Shown in pieces: positions 55,133-63,464 of a stretch of 64,000 nt of DNA. The DNA is from Chloropicon primus. Lineage: Eukaryota > Chlorophyta > Chloropicophyceae > Chloropicales > Chloropicaceae. Location: contig CP060769.1 in assembly GCA_023205875.1 (NCBI GenBank), positions 62,001 to 126,000 of the forward strand, read 5' to 3'. The position numbers and the translations under genes were made by a program. Each line of letters begins with the position of its first letter. Position 1 is the stretch's first letter. The notes below the pieces were generated by a model that did not search any database, had not been told where the DNA came from, and was given only the letters and a program-made list of their open reading frames with translations.

Positions 55133-56029
55133 ATGGCCACAACATTATCACCATCAACATCACCACCACGGGATGGAGCGTTGGAGGACGAGGATAGGGA
55201 AGGTGGAGATGGGAAGTGCACATCGTGCGGACGCCAACTCAAAGTAGCGTCGTGGACGATCTGCAACACGTGCGTGCAGACCAGGAAGCGCAAGAGGGTT
55301 ACGGACCAACGAGCTGAAGTGTTCCGAGGCCTGTGCAGTGCTTACTCGAACCAAGTGACTGACGAGCAGGTGAAGAAGCTTTTGGAAGATCCTGCGGTGG
55401 ACTTGGAGAAGGACGTGAGGAGCTTTGCATTCACGCAGAGGGTGGAGCACGCCATCGGCGAGGGACCAGAATTACGATACTTTGCTGGAGGTGATGGGGA
55501 AGGGGAAGGGGAGGCCAGCGCTGACCGGGGGGAAGGGGACAGTAGGGCACGGAGGCGAAGCGGGGACGAGACTCGCCTTTACGTTGGCTCACTACCTCTC
55601 AGCATGGCAGATGATGACCTGAAGGCTTTGTTCGAGGAGCACGGAACGGTGGAGGAGGCCAGCGTAGTGAGGGACCTAGGCGCATCGGGTGCGTCAAAGG
55701 GGTACGGTTTTGTGAAGATGGCCAACAAGGACGAGGCAAGGCTTGCGGTGGAGAGGCTGGACAACCAGGGCAGCAGCTTGGTGGTTCGACCCGCGGGGAA
55801 GAAGGGAGGGGGGGACACCGTGGTAGTTCCGTTCCCAAACGGGTGCATCAGACTCGTGCCGGAGCGACAGCAGATCGCGTTGGCCATAGAAGCAATGGCC
55901 AAAAAGCTGTTGGACGGCCAGCCCAACAGGTCTGCGCTGAACGGAATCTTCAACTGGAAGCTCTTGATTGCTCTCACCTTCATTTGCGAGGACCTGGTTG
56001 AACGCTCGACGAGGAACTCGAGCGTGTAA
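55133..56029 (+). CDS. RNA-binding protein with zinc ribbon and RRM
   Basis: The protein has 298 residues. An N-terminal CTSCGRQLKVASWTICNTC segment forms a CxxC...CxxC zinc ribbon followed by KRKR. The RRM lies at about residues 148-222, with RNP2 LYVGSL and RNP1 KGYGFVKM. The C-terminal 75 residues carry a conserved-looking helix (QQIALAIEAMAKKLLDG). The combination is not one I can match to a named protein. A role in RNA processing is likely. The start is ATG 55133. Confidence 0.85.
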   Translation: MATTLSPSTSPPRDGALEDEDREGGDGKCTSCGRQLKVASWTICNTCVQTRKRKRVTDQRAEVFRGLCSAYSNQVTDEQVKKLLEDPAVDLEKDVRSFAFTQRVEHAIGEGPELRYFAGGDGEGEGEASADRGEGDSRARRRSGDETRLYVGSLPLSMADDDLKALFEEHGTVEEASVVRDLGASGASKGYGFVKMANKDEARLAVERLDNQGSSLVVRPAGKKGGGDTVVVPFPNGCIRLVPERQQIALAIEAMAKKLLDGQPNRSALNGIFNWKLLIALTFICEDLVERSTRNSSV

Positions 56030-56077
56030 ATGCAAGGGGCACGACGCGTACTTCAAAGCAGAGAATAATTCTGTGAT

Positions 56078-58116
56078 TCAAAAGGTATCTTTCAAAAAGT
56101 AAGTATTCATCTTCTCTTTCCCCTTAACGACGACCCCCTTGCGAGGCTCCCACTCGAAGAGCTCATCGTCGCCATCGATCACCAGGTTATAGGTGGTTTG
56201 CGATATCTGCATTCTTCCTGGGATCGACGTGGACTCCATCCTCGAAGCGGTGTTCACCGTGTCCCCGTAGAGGCAAAACCTCGGCATCCGCCGCCCAACC
56301 ACGCCTGAGCAGACAGAACCGGTATGGACCCCGACTCGAATCTGACAGGGCTCGCCATTCGGCATCTGCTGGCACCGAGCTTCCTGCAGGGCTGAAACTC
56401 CAAAGTTGATCACGACTTTTGCTTCATCCCGCTTTCCTGTCGCTGAGCTCATGGACGAGGACAAGGACAGGACCAGCTGTTCCTTCCTCATTTGATTCAT
56501 CGAGTTTTCCTTGGCTTTCCGCTGCGCTCCTTTCGGATCCATGAGTATAAAAGTCCCTGTTCGCCCATAGCTCATGATGGTGGAGCTGTTGCCAGAATCT
56601 TCCAGCACGCGGCTGCTGCCCGTGTCCGAGCTTGCGATGACACTGTTTGAATCCGTATTTCTCGAGGAATCCATGTTCCTCGAGCACGTCTCTGAGGGAG
56701 AAAGCATCTCCACGACAACTCCGCTGCTCGAGCTTTCCCCGTCCTCCTCGATTCCAAGCCCCGCTGCCACCATGAAGGCATCGCCAACGGTCTCGACCTT
56801 CCACAGGTGGGATTCCAAGTCCACGAACTCGTCAAAGGCCGTGAAGAGATTGTTGAGGAAATGCATCACCTCGTAGGGCAGGGACTGCTGCGCCATAGCT
56901 GTAAAGCCCACTATGTCCGTGAATAGAATTGTGACCTCCTGATGCATTCTGGCCACCGTTCGTCCAAGAGCCAAGACGTCGCTCCTCGGCCCGACGCCAC
57001 TCTTATCCTCCTTGGCTCTATTGATCAAGTCCCTTGCGATCATCTTTGGAAAGATCGAGTATATCAGCTCCTCCTGGTCGTCTCTCTGCTTCACGAGCGA
57101 CAGCTCTTTCTGCCTAGTCAGAGCCTGAATGATCTTCTTGCTCTTGAAAGCGTCTCTCGCCGCCTTCTCCGATATCAGCCCAACGAGAATGATGATGAAG
57201 CCTATCATGCATGCAATCACAACTGGCGTGAGGTAGGTCACCTGGTATATCGAGACGCACTGGTCATTCCCGTAGCAGAAAGAGTTTGGATCTAAAGTGA
57301 GCAAGTGCTGGAAAATGTTCTCCCTACTCATCTTTGACCAAGCTCCGGTCGTCGCGGGGATGACCCCGATGAGAACTACGCATGCCAACCCCACAATTTC
57401 GACGACCAGGAGCAACGGCAGCTGCATGAAGAAGGTCGAAATGTACGGCGTGAGAATCCCAAAGCACAAGAATATAGACCACCCGCCCAAGCCAAACACG
57501 TTGTCAAAGTCGTTTATGGAGTACGTGAACCGCAAGCTTTCACTCAACGTGAAAACGAGGAAAACGACCTCGGAAATGCAGAAGACCACGCGCTTCTTCT
57601 TCATCCTTTTGGATTCGAACACGATTGTCGTGACCGCTAGACCCACGATGAAGAGTGCGAGATTCGTGCAGGTCGTCCCAAAATTCCTGGCGTAGAACCC
57701 CACCGGGTAGTTCGCCGTCTCGAAGAAATCCAAGTTGGCCAGCATGAAGATGAGGTCCGGGAAGATGATGAGCGCGATGCAGCACAGGTAGCCTATGTAG
57801 ATCCTGCTCTTGCTCGCAACGCTCAGGTACTCCCTGAACTCTGACTCGAGGTTTCGGTCTCGAAAACCGACGGTACAACAAAAGTACTCCTTCGGGGCAT
57901 ACTCCTTCGAGGCGAGCTGGAGATCCTGGCACGCTCTATTGCTGCCCATCAGGTCTTGGCTGGACGACCGCGAAACACGGATTGCAATGCAAAGTCAGGA
58001 GCCGAGCCGAGGGGGTCTGCTTGTGGCGAGTCTCTCGGGGTTACTTACTCGAAGAAGAAATCCTCGTCGTGGAGCCACCTTGTGACGAAGTCCGAAGTCA
58101 TCAAGAGGTACGCCAT
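56078..58116 (-). CDS. membrane guanylate cyclase (class III nucleotide cyclase)
   Basis: Exons 58049-58116 and 56078-57959 join in phase 2 (GTAAGT donor, GTCCAG acceptor), 649 residues. About six transmembrane helices lie between residues 55 and 300 (for example IGYLCCIALIIFPDLIFML and VVIACMIGFIIILVGLIS). The signalling helix (ELIYSIFPKMIARDLI) and the cyclase domain follow: VTILFTDIVGFTAMAQ (metal Asp), KVETVGDAFMVAAGL, then RVGVHTGSVCSGVVG and FCLYGDTVNTASRMES. Glu in KVET and Cys in FCLYGD are the residues that select GTP, so cGMP is the expected product. A Ser-rich insert of about 110 residues interrupts the domain after VAAGL. Only one cyclase domain is present, so it should act as a homodimer. 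Confidence 0.88.
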
Positions 58117-58717
58117 GGCACCACCCCTCTTGCGCCGCGGAGGGCCTTGCGCTGCGTGTGCGTGTGCAGATGAGGACAGAGCAAACGAGAAGCTTGTGAG
58201 TTTCCAGAACGCACCGGTGCTCACGGTTCGGTCCTTACCTTTCAAGAAAAGAACAACAACAAAAAGAAAACCCCGGGCTGGTCGTGGAAACGAAGAAACC
58301 GCAGGTCCAGGCAGTTCCTTTCTCCCGTCGTTCGAGCGGCGTCGGGGTCAACGCTGGGCCTGCTTCACGGGCCAAGTGACGCGCAGCTCGCAGAACCCGT
58401 CTGACCACAACCACCTTTCCCCTTGTAACGCCGCCCGAGTGGGCCCTCTTGCAAAACCCAAAACCAGAGCCGAGGGAGGGCCGCTCCGGAAGCCAGACGG
58501 ATCGCCAGAAAGCTCACGAGGTCTGCTCTCGTGAAAAGACCCTCTCCGGACCTCTGCCGTGCCGTCGTTCCCTCCTCTTACTCTTCGCCTTCGCTCCGCC
58601 TTCTGCCGTTACGAACACGCCGGTCTCCGACCCTCATAGCTCGATTTCGATTTTTCGATTGAGTGGTGTCCTGATCCCGCGGACAAGATTGGGAGGGAAG
58701 GTGCCCAAGGAGCAAAG
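58117..58717. other. divergent spacer cyclase/F-box gene
   Basis: No gene is seen. The stretch holds short degenerate GC-rich words and a TCGATTTCGATTTTTCGATT run near 58640. It leads to the donor of the F-box gene leader intron. Confidence 0.45.
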
Positions 58718-58920
58718 GTGAGTGGGTTTGGGACAGGACATGGACGAGGAGGACGTTGAATCACGCAGTGGGTCGGGTTGTGGTCGATACTATCGCCTCT
58801 TTCTCTTTCGACAGACCCCTCTCTAGAAAGATTTCGGAACGTGGTGAAGATGAAACGACTGAAAGAGTGAGCTTGCTTGCCTGCTGGCTATTGTGTGTGT
58901 GTGTGTGTGTTTCCTTGGCA
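58718..58920 (+). promoter_or_regulatory. 203-nt leader intron of the F-box gene with dyad motif
   Basis: Donor AAAG|GTGAGTGGG lies at 58718. Acceptor ttccttggcag ends at 58920 after a (TG)n tract. The dyad motif (CTCTTTCGACAGACCCCTCT then CTAGAAAGATTT, 58801-58836) lies about 85 nt into the intron. Confidence 0.6.
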
Positions 58921-58974
58921 GGCCAGGGCTTGGCTTGTGGCCTGGCCGGGGGAAGAGGGCGAGGAGAGGCCGTC

Positions 58975-61086
58975 ATGGACGTGAGGAAGCAGAATTTCGA
59001 AGGCAAGCACGCGAGGAAGTCCCTTCCGGAGCAGCCAAGCATGTCGCTGAAGGGGAGTTATTACGGCGTCGCAGGAGAGCTCACGGAAGCTATGGGCCTG
59101 GCCGGCCTTCGAAGCTGCAAGACAGCTTTGGACGAGGGTCTCATCTCGCTGGAGGAGTACAATAAGGCCAAAGGCACGTTCCTGGAGGCCCAGCAGTCCC
59201 AGATCAAGCAAGAGGTCGAGGCTTCGATAGTGCTGAAGAAGAAGATGCTGGAGCACGAGGAGAAGATGCTGGAGCACGAGGAGAACCTTCTGATCGAGGG
59301 CCGAGGCCTTGCCATGGACCTGGAGAGCCTTGGGAAGGAGGAGACGCTTCCGCTGCAGATAGAGAGCGCCGAGGCCGTGGAGACTCGAAGGAAGGACGAG
59401 GTTGAGCGGCGGAAAGAGAAGGAGAGGGACAAGGCCAGGGAGATGCAGGTGATTCAGAATTGGTGCAACACGGAGAGGACCAAGCAGAGGCAAGGCAAGG
59501 CGATCGGCGCCATGGACGGCCTTTGGTCCCCGAAGCCGCAGGACAGCAACAAGAGGAAGCCTGACTCAGACGTCAGAGAGTCTTGGGACGACGTTCGCAA
59601 CGAGATCTTGAACTTCTACCCTTCGCCCTCGGCGGACATCTCGGAGAAGAGGGCGAGGTTCATGGCGGAGAAGGGGAAGCAGATCAAACAGATTCCCTCG
59701 ACAAGCGAGCAGATGGGCAGCCGGCCGAGCAAGGAGCACAACGAGGGCAACGGCCGCGAGGACGATCAACTCGAGAAGAAGAAGAAGCTCCCGTTGATGT
59801 CCAAGCCCTCGAAGATGACAAGAATGGAGTGGGCGTTGTCTCTCGTTGGGAGGCGTATCGAAGTCCTTTGGAAAGTCACCAGCGGTCCGTATCGATGGCA
59901 GTACTACATGGGCACTGTTGTCAGCTACTCCAAGAGGATGAAGAAGCACAGGGTGAGGTACGACGACAACGATGTGAGCTACGTGGATCTGAACCCCACG
60001 AAGGCCACCATTTACAATCTCCTTCCTGCGAGCGAGATGATAGGGAAGAGGCTGGAGATCCTCTTCGACGATCCACCATCCTATTACATCGCAACCGTAA
60101 CTGCTCACAAGGGCAAGTCCACGTACCAAGTCCGTTACGACGACGATCAGGAGTGCGACGAGGTGGACTTGATCGACATGACGACAAAGTATAGAATTCT
60201 GTCGGACCCTTCGAGGCCCGAATACGATGAGGACGAAGCCCCGACCCAGGCAAACGGGGAGGTGGAGAAGCAGGAGAACACCGCGGAGCCTAAGAAGAGG
60301 TACTTTCAGCCGGGTTACGACCTGCAGCCGAAACACAAGGACTACCACGCGTCTTGTCCGAGGTGCGAGATCAAATTTTCTAGCCGAGAGGACAAGAGCA
60401 ATCACACCAAGGAGGAATGCGACGAGCAGATGGAGTCCAAGAAACAGAACTTGGTCTACAACCTGCCCAAGCGAATATGGGGCTACATCCTGGAGCACCT
60501 CAAGGAGGACGACCTCTTTCCCTTCGCGATGACTTGCCGGTACTTCAGGCGAATGCAGAGGTTCCTGACTCAAAAGAGGAAGAAGGGGAAGCTCAAACTC
60601 AGGACCAACTTGTCTCGAGCTTTGGGATGCGGGAAGCAACCCAAGACGATGTGGACTACCGGGTACCTCAAGTGGCTCTACCGCGGCACGGGCGACAAGA
60701 GCGAGGAGGCCGTGAACAAGAGGAAGTTTGCGATCATAAATTTCGCGGCCCGGGAGGGGCATGTCGACCTCTTCCATTGGCTGGCGAAGCAGAAGGGGGA
60801 GGAGAAGGCACAACCACCTTGGGGCAAGCTGACGTGTGCCCACGCAGCGTGGGGGGGGCACCTTCGCGTGCTCAAGGTTCTGAGAGAGCATGGGTGCCCT
60901 TGGGACGAGGAGACTTGTTCTTCCGCGGCTGGCGGGGGGCACCTCGAAGTTTTGCAGTGGGCGAGAAAGCAGGCTTGCCCTTGGGATTATTGGTCCTGCT
61001 ACTACGCTGCTCAGACGACCAAGTTGAGGGGGCAGGGGGAAGTCGCAAAGTGGGTTTCCCTCCAATTGCAGGGGCCGCAAAAGTAA
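58975..61086 (+). CDS. tandem Tudor-like, zinc-finger, F-box and ankyrin protein
   Basis: The protein has 703 residues. The N-terminal third is coiled coil (MLEHEEKMLEHEENLLIEGR). Two Tudor-like barrels follow at about residues 290-355 (GRRIEVLWKVTSGPYRWQYY, then HRVRYDDND) and 358-410 (GKRLEILFDDPPSYYIATVT, then QVRYDDDQE). Next is a C2H2-like finger (CPRCEIKFSSREDKSNHTKEEC), quoted here only by its pairs CPRC and HTKEEC. An F-box follows (LPKRIWGYILEHLKEDDLFP). The end is ankyrin-like repeats of the HGCPWD type (VLREHGCPWDEETCSSAAGG). F-box plus such ankyrins suggests an SCF ubiquitin-ligase adaptor; Tudor domains suggest a methylated chromatin or protein ligand. The start is ATG 58975, after the leader intron. 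Confidence 0.85.
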   Translation: MDVRKQNFEGKHARKSLPEQPSMSLKGSYYGVAGELTEAMGLAGLRSCKTALDEGLISLEEYNKAKGTFLEAQQSQIKQEVEASIVLKKKMLEHEEKMLEHEENLLIEGRGLAMDLESLGKEETLPLQIESAEAVETRRKDEVERRKEKERDKAREMQVIQNWCNTERTKQRQGKAIGAMDGLWSPKPQDSNKRKPDSDVRESWDDVRNEILNFYPSPSADISEKRARFMAEKGKQIKQIPSTSEQMGSRPSKEHNEGNGREDDQLEKKKKLPLMSKPSKMTRMEWALSLVGRRIEVLWKVTSGPYRWQYYMGTVVSYSKRMKKHRVRYDDNDVSYVDLNPTKATIYNLLPASEMIGKRLEILFDDPPSYYIATVTAHKGKSTYQVRYDDDQECDEVDLIDMTTKYRILSDPSRPEYDEDEAPTQANGEVEKQENTAEPKKRYFQPGYDLQPKHKDYHASCPRCEIKFSSREDKSNHTKEECDEQMESKKQNLVYNLPKRIWGYILEHLKEDDLFPFAMTCRYFRRMQRFLTQKRKKGKLKLRTNLSRALGCGKQPKTMWTTGYLKWLYRGTGDKSEEAVNKRKFAIINFAAREGHVDLFHWLAKQKGEEKAQPPWGKLTCAHAAWGGHLRVLKVLREHGCPWDEETCSSAAGGGHLEVLQWARKQACPWDYWSCYYAAQTTKLRGQGEVAKWVSLQLQGPQK

Positions 61087-61179
61087 CCGCGTGTCCTTTG
61101 TGAACTTGACACAAAAAGATTTTACAGTTTCTCTCTTACATCTTCACTTCCACAAACGAGGCAATTGGTCTTTCACCGC

Positions 61180-62856
61180 TCACCGGTCCCCGCTCAAAGT
61201 CAGTTTCATCTGGGAGGCGAACAAGAAAGTCGCCGCGTTCACGTCGAGACAGGTAGTGGCATTGCGGCTGACAGGCGAGTAGATCAAGTTCTTCACGGGC
61301 GTGTAGTCGTTGCGTTGTCTTTCGAGCTTCTTCGCAAAGTCGTGCTGAAGCATGCTGCTAGGCGTCGTGTAGCTCCTCGTGCTCCTCTTCAAAAACTCGC
61401 TCGCTGGCGTCAGGGACGACCCTCTCGACTCCCCGATGCTTCGCCAAACCTTCTTTTGCGTCCTGTTCCTCAGCCTTTGGACGCTTTTGCGAACAGCTGG
61501 CGTGGTTTGGCACTGGCTTGCTGCCGGCGCTGACCCCCCCTCCCCGGTGATCTCGCTGTCCTCCATCTCCAGCAGCGACTGGACTGCGACTGGACTGACT
61601 CCCGCACTGATTGCCACGGAAGACGACACGTACCTCCCCCTGCTCTGCAAGTACGTGATGGCGCGACTGCAGATCGTAGTCAGAGCTTCCTCGTTGACCT
61701 TCTGCCCGCACAACTCGCAGGCAAGGGAACCGATTGTCGGTGGGTCCATCACCGAGACGGGCGACATCTTGGAGACCAACTTGAGGTCCTCCCCCACTCC
61801 TTGGGCTCCTCCGCCCGCGTCCCTCGACGACGGATCAGCAGCAGCGGCACCCTCTGCGGCACCCTCGGCCCCTTCTTCTTGCTCCTGACAAGGGTGGCTC
61901 GCGATATCTTCGGCTCCCACGGGGAAGGACAGCTTGCTCCTCACTTCCCTCCTCATTCGACTCGACTTTGACTCGGCTGACTGGGATGCAGAGGCGTTTT
62001 CGTCATTCGCACCGCACGACCCAGCTTCTTCCGCGCTCCGAAACCCGACTTGGTCGGCTTTAGCACCCACGGGCCGCAGTGGCAGACCTTCCCTCATCGG
62101 CGAGGGCTCCGGCGGTGGGCTAGGCCTCATTACTCCCCCTGGCATCCTCCTCCTCGGCGTCTCGTAGTACGCCTTGGCGTTCTTGTCCTGAACCTGATTC
62201 TTCGTCCTGAGAACTCGGAGCCTCCTGACACGCATGGCAGGGGACGGCTGGTGCGACACACTCCGCACGAAGCAGTCTCCCTTCTTGGGGCTCGTGCTCG
62301 GGGGCCTCACCGCCTCCTCCACCACCGAGGCCTTGCGCTCCTCGAAGTGCGTGAACAGCCCTGCGAGTGGGAAAGCGGAACAGAGGAGGAAAATGAAACG
62401 TGCAGAGGTCAGCGGATAGGCCAGCGGACGCGGTGATACCATGGCTCGGAACTTACCGTGCTTGTTGTCTCTAATGATCTCTGGACTGATGAAGGAGAGC
62501 TTGCTGCGAGTTTGCTTCCGGCCAGAAACCACCCTGGACGATGCCTTGAAGTTGTTCTTCACGATCTGAGCTTGAGGAGTCTTCGGACTTCTCGGAATCT
62601 CCCTCTTGGGCAACGCGGGAAGGCTCGAAGGATCCCAAGATGCCATCTTGGAGGCAGTACCAGTACAAGTACCACCGTGAAGTTGTTGCTGCTGCTTGCG
62701 TTGTTGTCGTGTGGAGGTGGAGTCCTCCTCATCCGTCGCGGTGGTGCAATTCCCTCCGATGGTGTCCATGGAGCTTTGTGCGGCGAGCTGCCTCAACCAT
62801 GGAGAATTGGTTTCCATCCTCGTTCTCCTCGTCGTGTTGCTCTGTTGGTCTCTCAT
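61180..62856 (-). CDS. unrecognised Ser/Pro-rich protein, possible CDK substrate
   Basis: Exons 62457-62856 and 61180-62360 join in phase 1 across a 96-nt in-frame intron (GTAAGT...CTCGCAG), 526 residues. It has many SP/TP sites (for example RSPKTP, SPEII, TPRRR, TPASEF, TPVKN, SPVSR) and two RSKLSF strings. A small region with CELCG (about residue 365) is followed by a helical stretch. The last 90 residues (KKVWRSIGESRGSSLTPASE, then MLQHDFAKKLERQRNDYTPV) look conserved. No domain is recognised. The density of proline-directed sites suggests a cell-cycle or cytoskeletal regulator, which is inference. The intron leaves the frame open if retained, so a 558-residue isoform is possible. Confidence 0.75.
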   Translation of the reverse strand: MRDQQSNTTRRTRMETNSPWLRQLAAQSSMDTIGGNCTTATDEEDSTSTRQQRKQQQQLHGGTCTGTASKMASWDPSSLPALPKREIPRSPKTPQAQIVKNNFKASSRVVSGRKQTRSKLSFISPEIIRDNKHGKFRAMVSPRPLAYPLTSARFIFLLCSAFPLAGLFTHFEERKASVVEEAVRPPSTSPKKGDCFVRSVSHQPSPAMRVRRLRVLRTKNQVQDKNAKAYYETPRRRMPGGVMRPSPPPEPSPMREGLPLRPVGAKADQVGFRSAEEAGSCGANDENASASQSAESKSSRMRREVRSKLSFPVGAEDIASHPCQEQEEGAEGAAEGAAAADPSSRDAGGGAQGVGEDLKLVSKMSPVSVMDPPTIGSLACELCGQKVNEEALTTICSRAITYLQSRGRYVSSSVAISAGVSPVAVQSLLEMEDSEITGEGGSAPAASQCQTTPAVRKSVQRLRNRTQKKVWRSIGESRGSSLTPASEFLKRSTRSYTTPSSMLQHDFAKKLERQRNDYTPVKNLIYSPVSRNATTCLDVNAATFLFASQMKLTLSGDR

Positions 62857-63464
62857 CTGTTGGCTCTCATTTTAAATCATGAATCAAAAACCTAAAACCC
62901 TAAAAACCCTAATAGTCAATGTCAAAGGAGGAAGGGGCGATCGCGGGCTTGGAGGACGAGGAGGTGACTTTGCGTTCCTCGATCCCGCCCCTGCGTCCAC
63001 CATTGTCCCGTCTTGGCCCTCCCTCGAGAGAGACCCGACCCTCTGGAGCTCTGGATTGAAACGGAGGCCGGAAAGGTCGATGTCACAAAGGAGGAAGGAA
63101 GGGGCTGAGATCGGCGATCGCGGGCTTGGAGGACGAGGAGGTGACTTTGCGTTCCTCGATCCCTCCCCTGCGTCCACCATTGTCCCGTCTTGGCCTTCCC
63201 TCGAGAGAGACCCGACCCTCTGGAGCTCTGGATTGAAACGGAGGCCGGAAAGGTCGATGTCACAAAGGAGGAAGGAAGGGGCTGAGATCGGCGATCGCGG
63301 GCTTGGAGGACGAGGAGGTGACTTTGCGTTCCTCGATCCCTCCCCTGCGTCCACCATTGTCCCGTCTTGGCCTTCCCAATGTCCCACTCCCCGTCTTGGC
63401 CAAGAGCGCCCTCAAGAGAGGCCACGGAAATTTGTCCAAAGGAGGAAGGGGCTTGAGATCGACG
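62857..63464. repeat. 177-bp tandem repeat (2.5 copies) and telo-box cluster before RRP40
   Basis: Units at 62938-63114, 63115-63291 and 63292 to about 63377 are nearly identical. Each starts cgatcgcgggcttggaggac. The period is 177 bp (59 codons), which keeps frames open on both strands. Left of the array, 62888-62913 holds CCTAAAACCCTAAAAACCCT, a pair of telomere-like telo-boxes. The array lies directly in the RRP40 leader. Confidence 0.9.

Noticed and set aside
56078-58116. Adenylate cyclase call for the class III cyclase
   Set aside because: The purine-selecting positions read Glu and Cys, which favour GTP, so guanylate cyclase was preferred.
59566-61080. 504-residue minus-strand open frame
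   Set aside because: It is antisense to the Tudor/F-box gene, with no motif.
62938-63377. CRISPR-like array
   Set aside because: The repeats are direct and contiguous with no unique spacers, in a eukaryotic gene leader.
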